This document shows, piece after piece, positions 6,642 to 8,175 of a stretch of 8,175 nt of DNA. The position numbers and the translations under genes were made by a program. Where the stretch lies: NCBI GenBank assembly GCA_003175865.1, contig PSRF01000139.1, positions 1 through 8,175 of the forward strand, given 5' to 3'. Numbering within the stretch: the first letter of the stretch is position 1; each line of letters begins with the position of its first letter. The notes beneath the pieces are model-generated. The model saw only the letters and a program-made list of their open reading frames with translations, ran no database searches and was not told the DNA's origin. Source of the DNA: Blastocatellia bacterium (GTDB taxonomy: Bacteria; Acidobacteriota; Blastocatellia; Pyrinomonadales; Pyrinomonadaceae).

Positions 6642-7484
6642 ATGAAAATTCTTGTAACGGGCGGCAGCGGTTATTTAGGGACTCACGTGCGCCGCTTTTT
6701 TTCTGCCGACGATTTCTCCCGCCGCTCAGGTCACAACATCCTTGACCCAAATGATGCCACGAGAGTCGCGGACTACGACGTAGTGATTCACCTCGCTGCT
6801 CTTCTCAATAAAGATCCGAAGGCTGCGGAAGACTGTTTCAACGTCAATGCAGAAGGAACACGCAACGTCATCCGAAACATGCGCGAAGGAGCAGTTTTTA
6901 TCTTCGCGTCGACGAAGGATGTCTATGGTCGACATGCCGAGGCTTACGCGAATGTCGCTGAAAACTGTTCAACCGAATATTGCGGTCAGTCGGCGCTCGA
7001 GTGGTCGAAATTGGTCGGCGAGCAATACGTTCAATTTTATGGAGCGCGTCAGAACGTTCGTTATTGCATATTCCGGATGTCAGCCGTGTACGCGAGACCT
7101 TCAGGCGGAAACGAAAGTGGATTCGTTACCCATTATGTAGAGTCGGTCAAGCACGGTTGGCCCATCAGGCTGCCGGCGTCGATAGACCCGGTGCGTGACA
7201 TTCTCTTCGTCGACGATCTCGCTCGAGCTTGTCAGGCATTTGTCGACTCCTCACGCAGTTCGGGCCTCTATAATCTCGGAGGCGGTCGCAGTAATTCCGC
7301 GAGCTTGCGTGAGATAATTCAGAAGGTGGGAAACATGATCGATCTCAAACCGGAGATCGAAAACGATATGGCGCTGCCTGCTCCAATCCCGCTCAATTAC
7401 ATTTCCGATTTAACTCGCATTCGCGATGAACTGGGATGGCGACCGCAGGTGGGGATGGATGAAGGCTTGAGGATGTTGCTCTAG
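6642..7484 (+). CDS. NAD-dependent epimerase/dehydratase-like protein (extended SDR) with altered YxxxK
   Basis: An N-terminal Rossmann fold is shown by MKILVTGGSGYLGTH with the extended-SDR glycine pattern at G7, G10 and G13. Further family marks are VVIHLAAL (47-54), VNAEGTRNV (68-76), the FASTKDVYG strand end with S90/T91 (88-96), RDILFVDDLARA (185-196), YNLGGG (210-215) and a C-terminal substrate part ending DELGWRP (262-268). Such enzymes usually act on nucleotide-linked sugars in the cytoplasm. The lysine K123 of YxxxK is present in WSKLVGEQY, but the tyrosine position (119) is leucine. The product may therefore use another residue, or bind without classical catalysis. At 280 residues it is slightly short for the family, mainly in the first half. 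It stops two bases before waaF, which suggests translational coupling and a lipopolysaccharide-sugar role by context. HldD itself is not supported, and the substrate is unknown. Confidence 0.85.
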   Translation: MKILVTGGSGYLGTHVRRFFSADDFSRRSGHNILDPNDATRVADYDVVIHLAALLNKDPKAAEDCFNVNAEGTRNVIRNMREGAVFIFASTKDVYGRHAEAYANVAENCSTEYCGQSALEWSKLVGEQYVQFYGARQNVRYCIFRMSAVYARPSGGNESGFVTHYVESVKHGWPIRLPASIDPVRDILFVDDLARACQAFVDSSRSSGLYNLGGGRSNSASLREIIQKVGNMIDLKPEIENDMALPAPIPLNYISDLTRIRDELGWRPQVGMDEGLRMLL

Positions 7485-7486
7485 CG

Positions 7487-8175
7487 ATGGATGCGACAAA
7501 GATTCAACGAATAGTTGTTCGCGGCACCAACTGGGTTGGTGACGCCGTTATGACTATCCCTGCACTTCGAGCACTGAGAGGACTGCTACCTGAGGCGAAA
7601 ATAACTTTAGCAACACGCTCATGGGCCGAAGGACTCTTTGCTGAAGCAGACTTCATCGATGACATCCTGGTCTACGAGCGACGAAGTTTCACGTCGGTAT
7701 TTTCCCAAGCTCGTGCGTACCGCAATGCTAAATTTGATCTGGCAATCTTGTTCCAAAACGCCTTTGAGGCGGCGTTCATACCATTCGTCGCCAGTGTTCC
7801 AAACCGAATCGGATTTGCTACTGAGGGACGGAGATTCTTGCTGACGCACCCTGTTGAATTGCCTGACTGGCGATCATCAAAGCACGAAGTCTTTTATTAC
7901 CTGTATCTGATTGCCGCTTTGGAGCAAACACTCTCGAGCAGCAATAAAGTTTGCGAGCATGAGCCTGACATCTCCCTATCGCTTTCGGAATTTAATCGAG
8001 CACAAGCCGCTTCGCTCCTGCGAACAAATGGACTGACGGAAGGCAAAGGCATAGTCGCCATCTGCCCAGGCTCGATTAACAGTCGCGCAAAGCGTTGGCC
8101 CGCCGAGAAATTCGCGGCCCTGGCCGATCGACTTCTGGAGGATAACAGGCGAGTTGTTTTGATCGGCTCGTCAAA
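7487..8175 (+). CDS. waaF: ADP-heptose:LPS heptosyltransferase II (GT9), 3' end beyond window
   Basis: The enzyme adds L-glycero-D-manno-heptose from ADP-heptose to the inner core of lipopolysaccharide at the cytoplasmic face of the inner membrane. The visible 229 residues cover the N-terminal Rossmann domain and the beginning of the C-terminal one. Features are RGTNWVGDAVMTIPALRALR (12-31) with D19 at the position of the WaaF catalytic aspartate, FQNAFEAAF (89-97), PNRIGFATEGRRFLLTHPV (105-123) and HEVFYYLYL (133-141). CPGSINSRAKRWPAEKFA (193-210) includes K202 in the donor-binding region. The start at 7487 lies two bases after the epimerase stop, and a GAGG at 7469-7472 sits rather far upstream, so translation is probably coupled. 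The frame runs off the right edge. A related GT9 transferase (WaaC-like) is possible, but NWVGDAVM and the GSINSRAKRW motif favour WaaF. Confidence 0.92.
   Translation, partial: MDATKIQRIVVRGTNWVGDAVMTIPALRALRGLLPEAKITLATRSWAEGLFAEADFIDDILVYERRSFTSVFSQARAYRNAKFDLAILFQNAFEAAFIPFVASVPNRIGFATEGRRFLLTHPVELPDWRSSKHEVFYYLYLIAALEQTLSSSNKVCEHEPDISLSLSEFNRAQAASLLRTNGLTEGKGIVAICPGSINSRAKRWPAEKFAALADRLLEDNRRVVLIGSS

Noticed and set aside
6145..6750. 201-codon minus-strand open frame opposite the channel and epimerase genes
   Set aside because: It overlaps two clearly functional plus-strand genes, and its translation has no family features.
1..8175. Mobile element, CRISPR, defence system or prophage content
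   Set aside because: No transposase, integrase, direct-repeat array, toxin-antitoxin or phage gene was found. All sizeable genes are recognisable cellular functions except the secreted protein at the left edge.

Overview
The window looks like ordinary chromosomal DNA from a Gram-negative bacterium. A WaaF-type heptosyltransferase and a class A penicillin-binding protein imply lipopolysaccharide over peptidoglycan. Several traits suggest Acidobacteriota, perhaps Blastocatellia: base composition near 50% GC by eye, dispersed repeats of the CGCAGAG type, a secreted protein with Gly-Tyr repeats, and an IscU relative lacking the third cysteine. This placement rests on memory of such genomes, not on a marker gene, and is only an inference.

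Layout. (1) Positions 1-590, minus strand: the 5' part of a gene for a secreted protein with two Gly-Tyr/Phe tetrapeptide repeat blocks, running off the left edge. (2) 591-823: an intergenic region with a candidate promoter for the next gene. (3) 824-2528, plus strand: a small iron-sulfur cluster unit, with a group I cysteine desulfurase (IscS-like) followed by an IscU/NifU-N-like scaffold. A large imperfect inverted repeat separates the two genes. (4) 2529-2674: a second, nearly perfect 25-bp inverted repeat between convergent genes. (5) 2675-5395, minus strand: a bifunctional PBP1-type peptidoglycan synthase of 906 residues. (6) 5396-5554: a divergent intergenic region with a perfect palindrome and a candidate promoter. 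(7) 5555 to the right edge, plus strand: a tight three-gene run of a two-helix RCK-gated potassium channel, an extended-SDR sugar-nucleotide epimerase-like protein, and the start of waaF.

How the genes fit together. The desulfurase would supply sulfur from cysteine and the scaffold would assemble the cluster. No IscR, IscA, HscA/B or ferredoxin gene is visible beside them. The PBP and the epimerase-waaF pair are both envelope functions, and the potassium channel is a membrane protein heading the same apparent operon. I see no phage, transposase, CRISPR, toxin-antitoxin or other defence genes. The most unusual signals are the two inverted repeats bracketing the scaffold gene, the replaced third cysteine of the scaffold, and the epimerase whose YxxxK tyrosine position is leucine.
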